The notes: a model not told the origin generated them from the letters alone. A stretch of DNA of 64,000 nt from CAIODY01 sp046051225 (GCA_046051225.1 JBJOOR010000002.1:281743-345742), one strand, 5' to 3'; positions 18,695 to 29,197 are shown, numbered from the stretch's first letter. Numbers and translations are program-made.

Positions 18695-21600
18695 TTAATA
18701 ATTGTAGTTGTACATACTAGATTTTGTTCCAAAAAATGAACTCATATTTTGCAAAGTTTGTAATACTTCTTTTGCAATGGCTTTATCAATTTGTTTTTGC
18801 AATGGTTTATTTGGGTCAATTTGCGATTTTACATCGCTGATTAAATTATTGAAATTAATTTTAGATTCGTCATTGGGTTGAATGCCTGAAAGTGCTAAAT
18901 ACCAAGGGCCATCAGTATCTAAACGATATTTATAAACATAAACTAAGCCGCTTACTTTTTTAACTGATGCTTTTTGTTTTTGTAAAAAGACTATAGTATC
19001 AATGGATTTAAAATCGCCTTCCCAAAATATTTGACTGTAAGTAATTACATTTTGTTTTTTGTATTCGGCAGGAAAAACAGAATCGGCATTTCTTAATCCT
19101 AATTTTCTGTTCAATAAATAGGTATACATTTTATTGGCTGCTAATTTTTTTAATAACGTATCATTTACCGCAATTTTGTATTTAGCTAATTCTGCCATGG
19201 CACTAATTACTAAAATATTATTTTGGCTATGCATCGCCTTGTCAAAGAATTTTTTAACGCCCAAATTTTTATTGTAAAACGGGGCCAACAGTTTAATATA
19301 CACCAACACATCTTTATTTACATCTTCATCGTTGTAAAATCTGCTATATCGGTTTGCCTCTTGTGCATCTTTATCGTTGCGCTTTTTCAGCATTTCTTCA
19401 TCTTTCGAAAATTGTTTTTTTAGCTCTATTTTTCCGTCAAATAATAGTTTAGCCGAATAAGTTTCGTAATCTTCAGGCTTCAATAAATTGCTATCAATTA
19501 GTGATTCTAAAATTGAATTAATATGTTCTTTATAATCATCTAATGATGCTAATTGTAAAATTTCAGGCAGCAATGTTTTTGTGGTTTTTAATGAATCGTT
19601 CATTAAGCCAAATAGGGCATTCATATCTTGATTATTTTCAAATATTGGTGGATCGTTTACCAGCATTTGTTTTAATTCGTGATAAGCCGTTTTGTTTTTT
19701 AATCGGGCTAATGCAAAAAATAATTCGTTTTGAAATATAGAAGTATCATTTGTTCTATCATACAATTCTTTTATACTTTTAATTAATTTGGGTTGAGCCG
19801 ATGTATCAGTTATATAACCAAATTCTGCTACTAGTTTTATTTTGTTTTCATAAAAATCTTTTTCATCGTATTTATACGATTTAAATGCGTTCATCAGCAT
19901 TGGTATTCCTTCTTCATCATATCGTATGTTGCTTATCCATTGCCTTGCTCGATTTTTCACTATTTCATCTTTGCTATAAAAATCTTTGAAATAGGGTTCT
20001 AATTTATTTTTTAAAATATTTTCGAAAGGCTTATTTACTTGCGGAATAATGGATGAAAAAGTTTTGCTTGTTAAATCACTTTCTGCATCATTCATAGCCA
20101 CTACAGTAAATGCATATACTAAAATATTGCTTTTTAGCGCAATTCGTACTTTCACTAATTTGGTTGACCCTGTATCTGTAAATGCAATATTATAGCCTGT
20201 TGTACCATCGGGTAATTGAAAATAATCTTTTTGTTTTAAAACATGAGTTGTGCTATCATAATAGTTTTCAATTTCGTGTTTCCAAAATTTAGTCATGTCT
20301 TTAGCATAAAAATAAATGGGTAATTTTTGCGATTGAATTAAAACTATTTCGCCTGTTGTATCATTGGTAAGTTTATAATTTTGTTTTGCTTGCCAATATT
20401 GTTCTTTTTCAACGCCATTTACAAAATTACTTTTTGCATAAGCTAATTCGTTGTAAGCCCTGCGAAACATAGTATCTAGCTTGGGTTGAATAGGCGATAT
20501 GCATTCAAAATGACTAACTGCATCTGTAAGTTTTTTTGCTTCGTGATAGGTAAATGGTAAAAGCGATAACGAGTTGAAATATTTTTGAGCTGCGGCTATT
20601 TCGTTTGTTTTACTATGGAATAATAAGGTGTAATAATGAGCACCCCGAATTAAATTTCGGGTACATAAAAATGAACTATCAATTAATTTGTAAACTACAT
20701 CAGATGCATTAAATTTTTGATACATGAAATATTTTTTCGAAATAGCATATTGTATTGGTTCGCTATGATAAATGCTCATGTTCATTAATTCTAATTCGGT
20801 ACTATCATCTTTTATATCGTTAAAATTATATCGGCTCGAAACCCATACTGCAAAAGCTTTTTTGCTTGTATTATCTGCTGTTTCATATTCCCATCTATCA
20901 GCGCCATCTTTAGGATTTTGATTAAAAAAGCTAACGGGTTGATGTGGCATTTCAATTGAAAATCCTGCATTTTTTGGGGTAAATATTTGATATGAATTTG
21001 CGGTTGATACAGGTGTAATTTGAATGGAGTTAAAAAAACTATCGGCTTCGGTTCCATTTAAAATATAATCATTAGGGCCACTCATTTTAAATACAATTGC
21101 TTCTTCGGGCAATACAAATATTTTGTATCGTTGTATATCGCCTCTTCTTGTTTTGTTGGTTATTTCAAAACCATCATAGCCATTATTTTTTATTTTTTTC
21201 TTCGATATAATTTTGCCTGGAATGTTTTCATAAAGTAGGCTATCCATTTTGCTTAATACCAATTTTTCATCATCACCAATAAATGGTGCATGGGTTCTTA
21301 ATCGAGCAATTACATAGTACGAACCATTTGCCATATCCGAATATTGTTTGGTATCTAAATATCTTGAACCTCCCATATCGTAAGGCTTTCCAGGTATTGA
21401 TACACTATACAATCCATCTTCGCTTTTATAATTTTTAAATTGTACAGGGCAACGCATTTTTTCAATTTCTTCTTTTTGTTTTGCATCTCGTTCAATCATT
21501 TTTATGGGGCGAAGTTTGTATCCTTTTTTTCTTAATAATTCTATCACACCTTTTTCGCCTGGCAAATGAGCCGAGCCAACACCAACAAATAATGAAGCGC

Positions 21601-22393
21601 CAGTTTTTAAAATTGTATCCATCGAGTTGGCTTGAATTACATTTCTATCATGCAAAAAATGTTTGATATAAGCATCGCTTTGTTGTACTACAATTTCTAA
21701 TGAATCTAATGCATCTAAATCTTGATTACGGTAAGCCTCTTCAATTTTTTCTTGCAGTTTAGATGAATTGCCAATATCTTTTGCTTTCTTTTTTTCTTTC
21801 AATTCATCTCTATACGATTCAATTTGAATAATATCGCTAATCTTCAATTTTTCCATGCCAGTAGCACGTTTGCCCAATTTTTTGCCAGCCTGATAAATGT
21901 ATAAATCCAAAAAAGTATCTTCTTCATAATCTTCATTATACTTATTATAATTTCTGTACAATAAATTATTAATCACAGATGGTTGTACCTTAAGCAACAT
22001 TTGTAAATTCGCCTCATATTTTTCTAATTCTAAAGTGCTGGCTGAAAGTGGCGAACGATATAATGGGCCTGCATATTTACTCAAATCATTTTTTTCATTT
22101 TCGGCTTTTATCATATCTGCTTGCCAATTATCGGGATTTAATTCTAAGCCTACTTTATCTACACTTTTTAGGGCATAAAAAAATGAATCGCTTAAGTTAA
22201 AAACTAATTTTTTGCTCACATGCATAGTGCCATACAGGTATGATTTTTTCTTCAATCCGTTGCCCGATATTTCCCAAAGCAAGGCTGGATATTTTTTGTG
22301 TGAAGAAGAATTTTTTTGAGCAAAATTTTTCGATGGAAAAAGTATTGCTATGAATAGAAAAGCAGCAAAAAATGGTTTGAAAATTATTTTCAT
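18695..22393 (-). CDS. TraB/GumN domain fused to a long repeat-containing C-terminal region, 1232 aa
   Basis: The N-terminus is a signal peptide (MKIIFKPFFAAFLFIAILFPSKNFAQ), which fixes the start at 22393 rather than an upstream ATG. Residues about 35-300 are a TraB/GumN domain: YLYGTMHVS near 54 and VGVGSAHLPGEKGV near 270 mark its paired GxxH motifs. The following ~900 residues hold two or three similar modules (YSVSIPGKPYDMGG near 340; FSIEMPHQPVSFF near 480), then a helical region resembling HEAT-type repeats (about 790-1050). TraB domains are usually stand-alone proteins of ~300 aa, so the fusion is unusual. Predicted periplasmic; substrate unknown. Confidence 0.75.
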   Translation of the reverse strand: MKIIFKPFFAAFLFIAILFPSKNFAQKNSSSHKKYPALLWEISGNGLKKKSYLYGTMHVSKKLVFNLSDSFFYALKSVDKVGLELNPDNWQADMIKAENEKNDLSKYAGPLYRSPLSASTLELEKYEANLQMLLKVQPSVINNLLYRNYNKYNEDYEEDTFLDLYIYQAGKKLGKRATGMEKLKISDIIQIESYRDELKEKKKAKDIGNSSKLQEKIEEAYRNQDLDALDSLEIVVQQSDAYIKHFLHDRNVIQANSMDTILKTGASLFVGVGSAHLPGEKGVIELLRKKGYKLRPIKMIERDAKQKEEIEKMRCPVQFKNYKSEDGLYSVSIPGKPYDMGGSRYLDTKQYSDMANGSYYVIARLRTHAPFIGDDEKLVLSKMDSLLYENIPGKIISKKKIKNNGYDGFEITNKTRRGDIQRYKIFVLPEEAIVFKMSGPNDYILNGTEADSFFNSIQITPVSTANSYQIFTPKNAGFSIEMPHQPVSFFNQNPKDGADRWEYETADNTSKKAFAVWVSSRYNFNDIKDDSTELELMNMSIYHSEPIQYAISKKYFMYQKFNASDVVYKLIDSSFLCTRNLIRGAHYYTLLFHSKTNEIAAAQKYFNSLSLLPFTYHEAKKLTDAVSHFECISPIQPKLDTMFRRAYNELAYAKSNFVNGVEKEQYWQAKQNYKLTNDTTGEIVLIQSQKLPIYFYAKDMTKFWKHEIENYYDSTTHVLKQKDYFQLPDGTTGYNIAFTDTGSTKLVKVRIALKSNILVYAFTVVAMNDAESDLTSKTFSSIIPQVNKPFENILKNKLEPYFKDFYSKDEIVKNRARQWISNIRYDEEGIPMLMNAFKSYKYDEKDFYENKIKLVAEFGYITDTSAQPKLIKSIKELYDRTNDTSIFQNELFFALARLKNKTAYHELKQMLVNDPPIFENNQDMNALFGLMNDSLKTTKTLLPEILQLASLDDYKEHINSILESLIDSNLLKPEDYETYSAKLLFDGKIELKKQFSKDEEMLKKRNDKDAQEANRYSRFYNDEDVNKDVLVYIKLLAPFYNKNLGVKKFFDKAMHSQNNILVISAMAELAKYKIAVNDTLLKKLAANKMYTYLLNRKLGLRNADSVFPAEYKKQNVITYSQIFWEGDFKSIDTIVFLQKQKASVKKVSGLVYVYKYRLDTDGPWYLALSGIQPNDESKINFNNLISDVKSQIDPNKPLQKQIDKAIAKEVLQTLQNMSSFFGTKSSMYNYNY

Positions 22394-22424
22394 TAAATTA
22401 AAATTAGAAATTATTAAATTGAGA

Positions 22425-23084
22425 TTAATGCATAAATGCATACTGAATCAAATTAGCACCCATCTGCAAAGCTGCTAAGTGTTTTTCGGGTGTATCATGA
22501 TGTACTGATGCATCTTCCCAGCCATCACCCAAGTCGCATTCGTAACTGTAGAATACTACCACTCTTCCTTTATACACCAATCCATAACCTTTAGGTGGCT
22601 TGCCATCATGTTCATGAATTTTTGGTAAGCCATTATTGAAATTATATTTTTGATGATATACTGCATGGTTAAATGGAAGCTCGATTAATTCTAATTCGGG
22701 AAATACTTTTTTTAATGTAGGGCGTACAAAAGGATCCATTCCATAATTATCATCAATATGCCAAAAACCACCTGCTGCAAGCCATGTGCGCATATTTTTT
22801 GCATCGGCATCGCTCAAGGTAATATTACCATGCCCAGTGGTATGCACAAATGCAAAATCAAATAATTCGGGGCTGCCTACTTCTACTACCACTTGTTCAG
22901 CATCAACATTTATTTTTAAATTTTCTTTAATAAATTCGGCTAAATTGGGCAATGATGTGGGGTTTGCATACCAATCGCCACCACCACTATATTTTAACAA
23001 TCCTAGTTTTAATGGTGGATTTGTGGTAAACGAGCTGAACAATAAAAATGAAATGAGAAATAAAAAAGGCAGTATTCTTTTCAT
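22425..23084 (-). CDS. DUF4159 domain-containing secreted protein
   Basis: The 219-residue protein has a signal peptide (about 1-20) and a DUF4159-like domain: LLKYSGGGDWYANPTSLPNL, FVHTTGHGNITLSD, WLAAGGFWHIDDNYG and YHQKYNFNNGLPKIHEH. The fold resembles glutamine amidotransferase-like domains; the family's role is unknown. It is often encoded beside MoxR/BatA-type genes, and a BatA-like gene lies two genes upstream (26613). It sits 32 bp before the TraB fusion gene on the same strand, so they probably form one transcript. Confidence 0.82.
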   Translation of the reverse strand: MKRILPFLFLISFLLFSSFTTNPPLKLGLLKYSGGGDWYANPTSLPNLAEFIKENLKINVDAEQVVVEVGSPELFDFAFVHTTGHGNITLSDADAKNMRTWLAAGGFWHIDDNYGMDPFVRPTLKKVFPELELIELPFNHAVYHQKYNFNNGLPKIHEHDGKPPKGYGLVYKGRVVVFYSYECDLGDGWEDASVHHDTPEKHLAALQMGANLIQYAFMH

Positions 23085-23104
23085 CGTTTTTTTGAATTAA
23101 GATG

Positions 23105-23147
23105 TTGTAAAAATAAATAAGAGCCGCATATTATTTGCAGCTCTTAT
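23105..23147 (-). terminator. Rho-independent terminator (minus strand)
   Basis: ATAAGAGCTGCA pairs with TGCGGCTCTTAT on the minus strand (23147-23117, one U-G pair), followed by a T-rich run. The plus-strand version has a C-A mismatch, so it serves the gene ending at 23194. Confidence 0.8.
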
Positions 23148-23193
23148 CATTTTTATTAACCTAATTTAAAGGAAATTATTTTATACATTGGTA

Positions 23194-26100
23194 TTAATCT
23201 TTCAACCATTTTTTTGTGGCAGCATTACCATATTCGGTAATACACTTTACAATATAAATGCCTTTTGCAAATGATGCGGTAGGAATAGAAACTTCTTTAT
23301 CCATCCTATTTTCATCGCTAAAAATTATTTGTCCATTCATATTTATTATTTCAATTTTCTTTTTTGATAATGAGTTATCTACCCAATTTATTTTTAAAAT
23401 TGAATTTGCATTATCGTGATATACTGTAAATAAATTATTGTTCATTATATCATCAATTCCGTTTACAATAGCATGAATGGTGGCTGTATCTGCATCAGCA
23501 CAATTGCCTTTGTTTACTGTAAGTGTAACTAGGTATGAACCATTTGTGGTATAACTATGTATTGGGTGTTGGGTGGTGCTAGTTTGATTATCTCCAAACG
23601 ACCAAAAAGAACTAGTGTAGCCTGATGATTGATTGATGAATGAATAGTTTGGCCCAATATTATTGTAAATAAACTTAGCTATAGGAGTGGGCGATACTGT
23701 TACTGTACCTGGTGTTGTTAATGACGGACAGCCATTATCAGTAACTTGCAAGGTAATAGATTTGCTACCTGGTGTATTCCATTTTACGCCTATAGGCCCT
23801 TGTCCAGTTCCTGTGTTTGCACCACCACCAAAGGTCCAACTATATGTAGCAGCAGCAGAAGCATTACCTGTATAAATCAGATACGTATTATAATTTTGAC
23901 ATACAGAGCTTACATATTGAAATGTAGAAGTTGGTGTAGGATACACAATTATTGAATCGTGGTAGATATAAATACCTGATCCTGCTTGATTATAAGCATT
24001 TAATGAAATGTAATATTTGCCAGGTTTTGGCAAGGTTACAATTGGGTTTTGCTGTCCAGATACCGATGGAATAGCTGGGAAATTTAGTGTATCGGGCGAA
24101 TGAAACGTCCAGCTCCAACTTGTAGGATTATTTTGTGTAGCATCTGTAAATTGAACTGTATTGCCTTCGCAGATTGGTTGTGGTGGTGTTAAAAATGCTG
24201 GAATAGGTGCATTACAATTTTGCACTACAATACATGGGTTAGAAGATGATGTAACTGGACAACCTACCAATGCTGTTTTTGCAGTAGCGCTTATACAATG
24301 TGACCCAAGTGCCGACCAACTTACCAAATACGGGCCTGCACCTGTACCCGAAGGTGTACCACCGCTAAATGAAAATGCATAATTAGTTAAACTTGTAGGT
24401 GTGCAACTTACAGTAATTTGATTATTAGGGCAAGGCGTAGTAGGCGATGCGGTAATGGTAAAAGTTGGAATAGTATCAATAATTACTTTCACAGTATCGT
24501 TGCTTTGGCATGTACCAGTTGCATTAGATACATTCAAATAATAAGTAGTAGTAACGGTAGGTGTAATGGTTGGGTTTGAAAATTGTGGAACAAAAGTATT
24601 GTGTGATGTTGTCCAACTATATGTCATACCAACTGCTGATGCAGTGCCTAAAGTTACACTGCTTCCGTTAGGGCAAAGTGCTGTATCTCTTCCTGCATAA
24701 GCTTGTGATACTGCACCTACAGTAATGGTGGTAGTAAGTGTATCAAACTTTGTGTTTAAACTATCAATAATGTACAACATAGTATATATGCCAGGGCTAG
24801 CATAAGCATGAGTTTCTTGAACGGTTGTTCCATCTGGCGTTAAGTCTCCCCAAATCCATCTGTATCCACTGATAACACTACCCGATGAAATATCTGTAAA
24901 AGTAATTGGTTCGTTTTTACAAGTGGATAATGTTGCTGTGCTGTTGCTTGTTAATGTTATAGCTGTGGGCGATGAATTGTATAACGCATCTAAAAGAATT
25001 GGACCACAACTACCGTTAATGGTAATATAATTTGAAGTGGTCGAATCTGTTTTTCCTCTATTATCAGTTATGTATAATGTGATGGTATAAATACCACCAA
25101 CAGTAAAAATTACATCAAATGAATCTTGCCCAACTACATTTGCAGGAATGGGGTTAACCACTGGACCTCTTAGCTTCCAAACTTTATTGGTTATATACCC
25201 ACCACTATTATTACTGAAGTTATGCACTGTATATTTTGTATTATGGCAATAAGTACCTGGAACAGCCGCCGTATGATAACCATAAGTAGAATATGCAGCC
25301 ATTGGCGGAGCACATGCTTGTACCTGTGTAGTAGCTGTTGATGTGGGCGATGTACACCCAAATCCTGTAGCTATCATGGTATAATTTACATTGCCTAATG
25401 TGTTAGGTAAAATTAATGGAAATGGCCCTGAAGCCGACATTGGTGTAAGCCCAGTAGCTGTGCCATAGCCAGGGGTATAGGTTACACCTGCCGCTGGGTT
25501 AGTTATTTTTAAAGTATCAACCCCACCTTGGCAACCAGGATTGATGGTAGATGTAAATGAAGCATCAGGATAATTTAATACCGTTAAAGTTTTACTATAT
25601 GTAGTATATGTGCAAGGATTGCCTGTAAAAGGATTATCAGTTGAAACTGTATAAACTATTGTATAAATACCTGGAGTAGTGTAAGTATGTGTAAGTATAG
25701 TTGGAGCTATACCAAATATAGAAGAAGAACCTTGCCCTGTGCCAAAAAAATATTTAAAATAAGTTGCATTATTTGCATTAGCAGTGGCATCATAAAAAGT
25801 ATCTGTTGAGTTAATACAAATGGTACTGCTAGTCATCGTGAAATTTGCAGTAGGACAAACAACACGTGGAGTTAATGAAAAATGCAATGTATCCATTGTT
25901 GTAGAACCAGAGCCAGCATTATTACCATAAATACCAGCTAAATAAAAAGTAATATTTCCTATATTAGTAGAAGGAGCTACCCATTGAAAATACCATTGAT
26001 TTGTGCCATTAAGTATAGCGCTTTTATGTGCTACTTCGCAAGCACCTTTGCCCGTAATTGTATTTACTTGTGTTCGTGCAGGATCGGATAATGGATGTGT

Positions 26101-26445
26101 TAAAGCAAATGTACCAGCGCCATTTGAACCTGCTGTGGCATCCATTTCAAAACCATATTTTGGCGTAGCATTCCCTGTGCCCGACATGGTTACTACTACA
26201 TCATAAGTACAGCCTGGTGTATAATCGGTGGCTTGTGTAGTAGTACCTGTATAATAAAACACATATCCTACTGAAGCTGGATTACCTCCTGTTGATGAAT
26301 GACAAGAATTACAAGTTTGTCCACTACCTAATGGTGAGCCTGTTGATGTGACCTGTGCAGAAATTGAATGAGTAAATGAATAATTATATTGTAGTACCAA
26401 ACCACAAACTATAATAAAACATAGAGCAATAAATTTGAATTTCAT
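23194..26445 (-). CDS. Large secreted PKD protein with CxxCH N-terminal domain and T9SS sorting domain
   Basis: A 1083-residue surface protein. Signal peptide at about 1-27. Next comes GSGQTCNSCHSSTGG near 43-57, containing a CxxCH motif of the kind that binds heme c, then a reelin-like 'choice-of-anchor V' type domain (about 60-190). At least six PKD/Ig-like segments follow (for example YRWIWGDLTPDGTT near 527, SSFWSFGDNQTSTTQHPIHSY near 950). The last ~85 residues are a T9SS type A sorting domain ending AATKKWLKD. CxxCH suggests covalent heme, but no partner cytochrome genes are nearby and the motif could bind metal instead. Confidence 0.85.
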   Translation of the reverse strand: MKFKFIALCFIIVCGLVLQYNYSFTHSISAQVTSTGSPLGSGQTCNSCHSSTGGNPASVGYVFYYTGTTTQATDYTPGCTYDVVVTMSGTGNATPKYGFEMDATAGSNGAGTFALTHPLSDPARTQVNTITGKGACEVAHKSAILNGTNQWYFQWVAPSTNIGNITFYLAGIYGNNAGSGSTTMDTLHFSLTPRVVCPTANFTMTSSTICINSTDTFYDATANANNATYFKYFFGTGQGSSSIFGIAPTILTHTYTTPGIYTIVYTVSTDNPFTGNPCTYTTYSKTLTVLNYPDASFTSTINPGCQGGVDTLKITNPAAGVTYTPGYGTATGLTPMSASGPFPLILPNTLGNVNYTMIATGFGCTSPTSTATTQVQACAPPMAAYSTYGYHTAAVPGTYCHNTKYTVHNFSNNSGGYITNKVWKLRGPVVNPIPANVVGQDSFDVIFTVGGIYTITLYITDNRGKTDSTTSNYITINGSCGPILLDALYNSSPTAITLTSNSTATLSTCKNEPITFTDISSGSVISGYRWIWGDLTPDGTTVQETHAYASPGIYTMLYIIDSLNTKFDTLTTTITVGAVSQAYAGRDTALCPNGSSVTLGTASAVGMTYSWTTSHNTFVPQFSNPTITPTVTTTYYLNVSNATGTCQSNDTVKVIIDTIPTFTITASPTTPCPNNQITVSCTPTSLTNYAFSFSGGTPSGTGAGPYLVSWSALGSHCISATAKTALVGCPVTSSSNPCIVVQNCNAPIPAFLTPPQPICEGNTVQFTDATQNNPTSWSWTFHSPDTLNFPAIPSVSGQQNPIVTLPKPGKYYISLNAYNQAGSGIYIYHDSIIVYPTPTSTFQYVSSVCQNYNTYLIYTGNASAAATYSWTFGGGANTGTGQGPIGVKWNTPGSKSITLQVTDNGCPSLTTPGTVTVSPTPIAKFIYNNIGPNYSFINQSSGYTSSFWSFGDNQTSTTQHPIHSYTTNGSYLVTLTVNKGNCADADTATIHAIVNGIDDIMNNNLFTVYHDNANSILKINWVDNSLSKKKIEIINMNGQIIFSDENRMDKEVSIPTASFAKGIYIVKCITEYGNAATKKWLKD

Positions 26446-26498
26446 GTGATAAATTATTTAAGATATAAGATAAAGTAAAGACAATTTTTGTAAGCAAA

Positions 26499-26530
26499 AA
26501 CATCAATATTTTTTAAAAAATATTGATGTT
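26499..26530. repeat. Perfect 32-bp palindrome
   Basis: AACATCAATATTTTTT (26499-26514) is followed directly by its exact reverse complement. It lies between two minus-strand genes. It may act as a terminator for 26613, although it is A/T-rich and has no loop. Confidence 0.7.
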
Positions 26531-26612
26531 GCAAATTAAGTAGAAATATCAACTTTACAAATAGTTATAAATAAAAAAAGCAAAGGCACATGCTTATAAG
26601 AATATTGCCTAT

Positions 26613-28724
26613 TTAATAACTACCCCAATATTTGCGCAAAAACCATTCAAGCACCAATAATACTAGCAATAAAGCAAATAACCATTTGTAATTAAGCAGC
26701 GGCAAGGTTTTGTATTTTGAGTAGATGATGGGCTTAATGGTTTCCGATTTTTTAATTAATTCGGCAATAGTTTCGGCAGTATTAGCGTATACCATTTTGC
26801 CATTTGTTTTTTTACTTAAGGCATATAATAATTTATGATTAGCCACAGTTTGCAAACCTTCTAATTGCAAAGGCGCAATACTAAAATAACCATTGCTGTT
26901 TAGTTCTTTACCATTAAATAATGTTTTGGCAACATAGCTATAACTGCCCACTGGCAAGCTTCCTACTGATAGATTGTATGTTTTTTCGGTTTTTGAAAAG
27001 GTATAATTGTAATTTTGTTTTTTATCATCTGTAATCGTTAATGATACATCGGGCGTATTTACATATTCATAATTTTGATTGTATAAATAGGCTTCAAAAT
27101 TAATGGTTTCATTTTCGTTGAATAATGTTTTTAATGGTGCGGCTTTAAAGGCTCTTTTATCATTTTTTATCACCAAATATTGAATCATTTTTTGAACCAC
27201 TTCATTTACTGCATCATTATTTTGATGCAATAAATAATCATACAATCGCCATCTATATATTCCTTCGCCACTTATCAATCCTGTTTTTTGTCCGTTGGCA
27301 TCAGCCATAGCCAACAAAGGATATTTGGTATTTGCCGAGCCTATTTTTTGATAAGCCAACACATAAGCATTGGCAGATAATTTATAATCGCCAAATGGCG
27401 AATACAATGGCGGAAAGGCTTGTAGCGATTTCACAAATTTTTCATCTAGTGTATAAGCACTAAAATCTTTATTAAATGAAGCTTGTGTTTCATTAGTATT
27501 TGCTGCATTACCACTTATCGAAACTAAATTTTGTACTTGGCTAAAGCCTGCCAAATTACTGCTGCTACCCAATACAAATAAAATAGGAATATGCTTATCA
27601 TTAGCTGCTTTTACAATACTAATAGCATTGTTTTGAAACGAGGGCAATTGATGTAAAATAATTAAATTAGCATTGCCAATTAAACTAGTTGCGGCTAATG
27701 TATTTTCAATTAATTCTAATTTACAATCGTAGTTATTATTGGCTTCGATAATTGATTTTAAGGCAGCCAAATCGGGATGCGGTGCATTAGCAATAATGGC
27801 AATTTTTAATCTGCTATCTAATACTTCAATATAAATATCTTGCTCATTATTTACAAAAGTGGCTTCACCATTTATTTTAGTACTTATAATTTTATAATGC
27901 TGAATGCCTGTTTTATCGGCATTTATCACAAAATCGAACGATGTTGAAAATCTGTTTTCGTTAATATTAAAACTATGGGCATACACTTGCTTGCTTTGCC
28001 CATTATCAATTTTATTTACCACAATATCAGCTCGGCTGCCGCTTAAATAATTAGCGCCAATATCTATTTTAATGCTTGTTTGATCGTGCAGATAACAAGT
28101 TTTATTGTAATAACATTTGCCTATAAAAAAATCTTTTTGAAATGTAGTATCGCCCAATGCAATAGTATAATGTGGTACCAACCAACCCTCATTTACATAT
28201 AATGGATTGCTGCCCTGATTATAAATACCATCGCTCGAAAGTATTACAGCGCCTACATTTTGGTTGTTGTATTGGTTGTATAATTCAGTTAAAGCATCGG
28301 CTATATTGGTAGCATTTTCTTTATAATTAATTGTATTGCCCTCTTTAATGGCTGCGCCAAATGTGTATTCTTTTAGGTTGTAATCGTTGCCCAGTTTATC
28401 TTTTAATAAAGAAAGATGTTGGGCTAATGTAGTGCTATCAGCAGTTCCTTTTTTTATTTTTATAGATGCCGAATTATCATTTAAAAATAAAATAATAGGC
28501 TTTTCGGTTTCTGTCCATTTGCTTTTTATAAATGGCGAAAGCAATAAAAACAGAATTAAAAATAGCGAAGCAAAGCGTAAAGTTTGCAACACATATTTAC
28601 GTTTTTTAATAAAAAATAATGCTTGATTATAGTTTTCGTTTTTGCTATACAGCAGCCACGATAAAGCCATTGCCACCGCAAAGCAAATAATAATAAACCA
28701 AGATGGATATTGAAATGAAAGCAA
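26613..28724 (-). CDS. BatA/vWA-like membrane protein, 703 aa
   Basis: The N-terminus has two membrane helices (about 8-25 and 45-68), followed by a domain with LFLNDNSASIKI near 80, which resembles the metal-site strand of von Willebrand A domains. The middle is periplasmic and beta-rich, with a glutamine-amidotransferase-like stretch (LIILHQLPSFQNNA near 355). A C-terminal membrane helix (about 678-697) precedes a short basic tail. The layout matches large BatA-like proteins of Bacteroidota found with DUF4159 genes; one lies at 22425. Function unknown. It is followed downstream by the PKD gene after 168 bp. Confidence 0.6.
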   Translation of the reverse strand: MLSFQYPSWFIIICFAVAMALSWLLYSKNENYNQALFFIKKRKYVLQTLRFASLFLILFLLLSPFIKSKWTETEKPIILFLNDNSASIKIKKGTADSTTLAQHLSLLKDKLGNDYNLKEYTFGAAIKEGNTINYKENATNIADALTELYNQYNNQNVGAVILSSDGIYNQGSNPLYVNEGWLVPHYTIALGDTTFQKDFFIGKCYYNKTCYLHDQTSIKIDIGANYLSGSRADIVVNKIDNGQSKQVYAHSFNINENRFSTSFDFVINADKTGIQHYKIISTKINGEATFVNNEQDIYIEVLDSRLKIAIIANAPHPDLAALKSIIEANNNYDCKLELIENTLAATSLIGNANLIILHQLPSFQNNAISIVKAANDKHIPILFVLGSSSNLAGFSQVQNLVSISGNAANTNETQASFNKDFSAYTLDEKFVKSLQAFPPLYSPFGDYKLSANAYVLAYQKIGSANTKYPLLAMADANGQKTGLISGEGIYRWRLYDYLLHQNNDAVNEVVQKMIQYLVIKNDKRAFKAAPLKTLFNENETINFEAYLYNQNYEYVNTPDVSLTITDDKKQNYNYTFSKTEKTYNLSVGSLPVGSYSYVAKTLFNGKELNSNGYFSIAPLQLEGLQTVANHKLLYALSKKTNGKMVYANTAETIAELIKKSETIKPIIYSKYKTLPLLNYKWLFALLLVLLVLEWFLRKYWGSY

Positions 28725-28771
28725 GTAGAAAGGTTTTAAAAGAGTAACAAATGTTCAACTATAAATACAAC

Positions 28772-29026
28772 TTAATTAGCTGCCACTATACTTATTTCAA
28801 AATGTTCCATTACGGCATTGGCTAATAATTTTTTACAAGCCAATTCGGCATTAGTTTTAGCTTCGGCTTCGGTTGCCGCTTCAATATCTAAGGTAATATG
28901 TTTGCCAATTCGTACATTTTCTATACTTGTAAATGCTAAGTTTTTTAAACCGCCTAATACGGCTTTGCCTTGTGGGTCTAACAATTCTTTTAATGGCATT
29001 ACATTAATTTCTGCTTTGTATTTCAT
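28772..29026 (-). CDS. purS: Phosphoribosylformylglycinamidine synthase subunit PurS
   Basis: An 84-residue protein that dimerises and couples PurQ (ammonia generation) to PurL in the fourth step of purine synthesis. The signature is visible: NVMPLKELLDPQGKAV, then NVRIGKHITLDIEA and ACKKLLANAVMEHFEI. purQ and purL are not adjacent. purA lies immediately upstream on the same strand but is separated by a terminator. A -7 element (TAACTTTG, minus strand, 29053-29046) lies 20 nt before the ATG. Confidence 0.9.
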   Translation of the reverse strand: MKYKAEINVMPLKELLDPQGKAVLGGLKNLAFTSIENVRIGKHITLDIEAATEAEAKTNAELACKKLLANAVMEHFEISIVAAN

Positions 29027-29045
29027 ACGTATAATTTGTTTTGTG

Positions 29046-29053
29046 CAAAGTTA
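29046..29053 (-). promoter_or_regulatory. -7 element of a purS promoter
   Basis: TAACTTTG on the minus strand matches TAnnTTTG. No clear TTG is found at the expected -33 distance, so only the -7 half is supported. Confidence 0.45.
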
Positions 29054-29124
29054 TCTATACACTTTGATTTTTTTGTAAAATGAAATTAAAAGTTGTGGTA
29101 CATTTTTGTTTGATGAAATGTACC

Positions 29125-29171
29125 AAAAAATAAAAAGCGCAAATCAATTCTATCATCAATTTACGCTTTTT
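29125..29171 (-). terminator. purA terminator
   Basis: On the minus strand AAAAAGCGTAAAT (29171-29159) pairs with ATTTGCGCTTTTT (29144-29132), one U-G pair, followed by a T-rich run. Confidence 0.88.
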
Positions 29172-29197
29172 AAAATTATTTGAATAATAAAAAAGAG

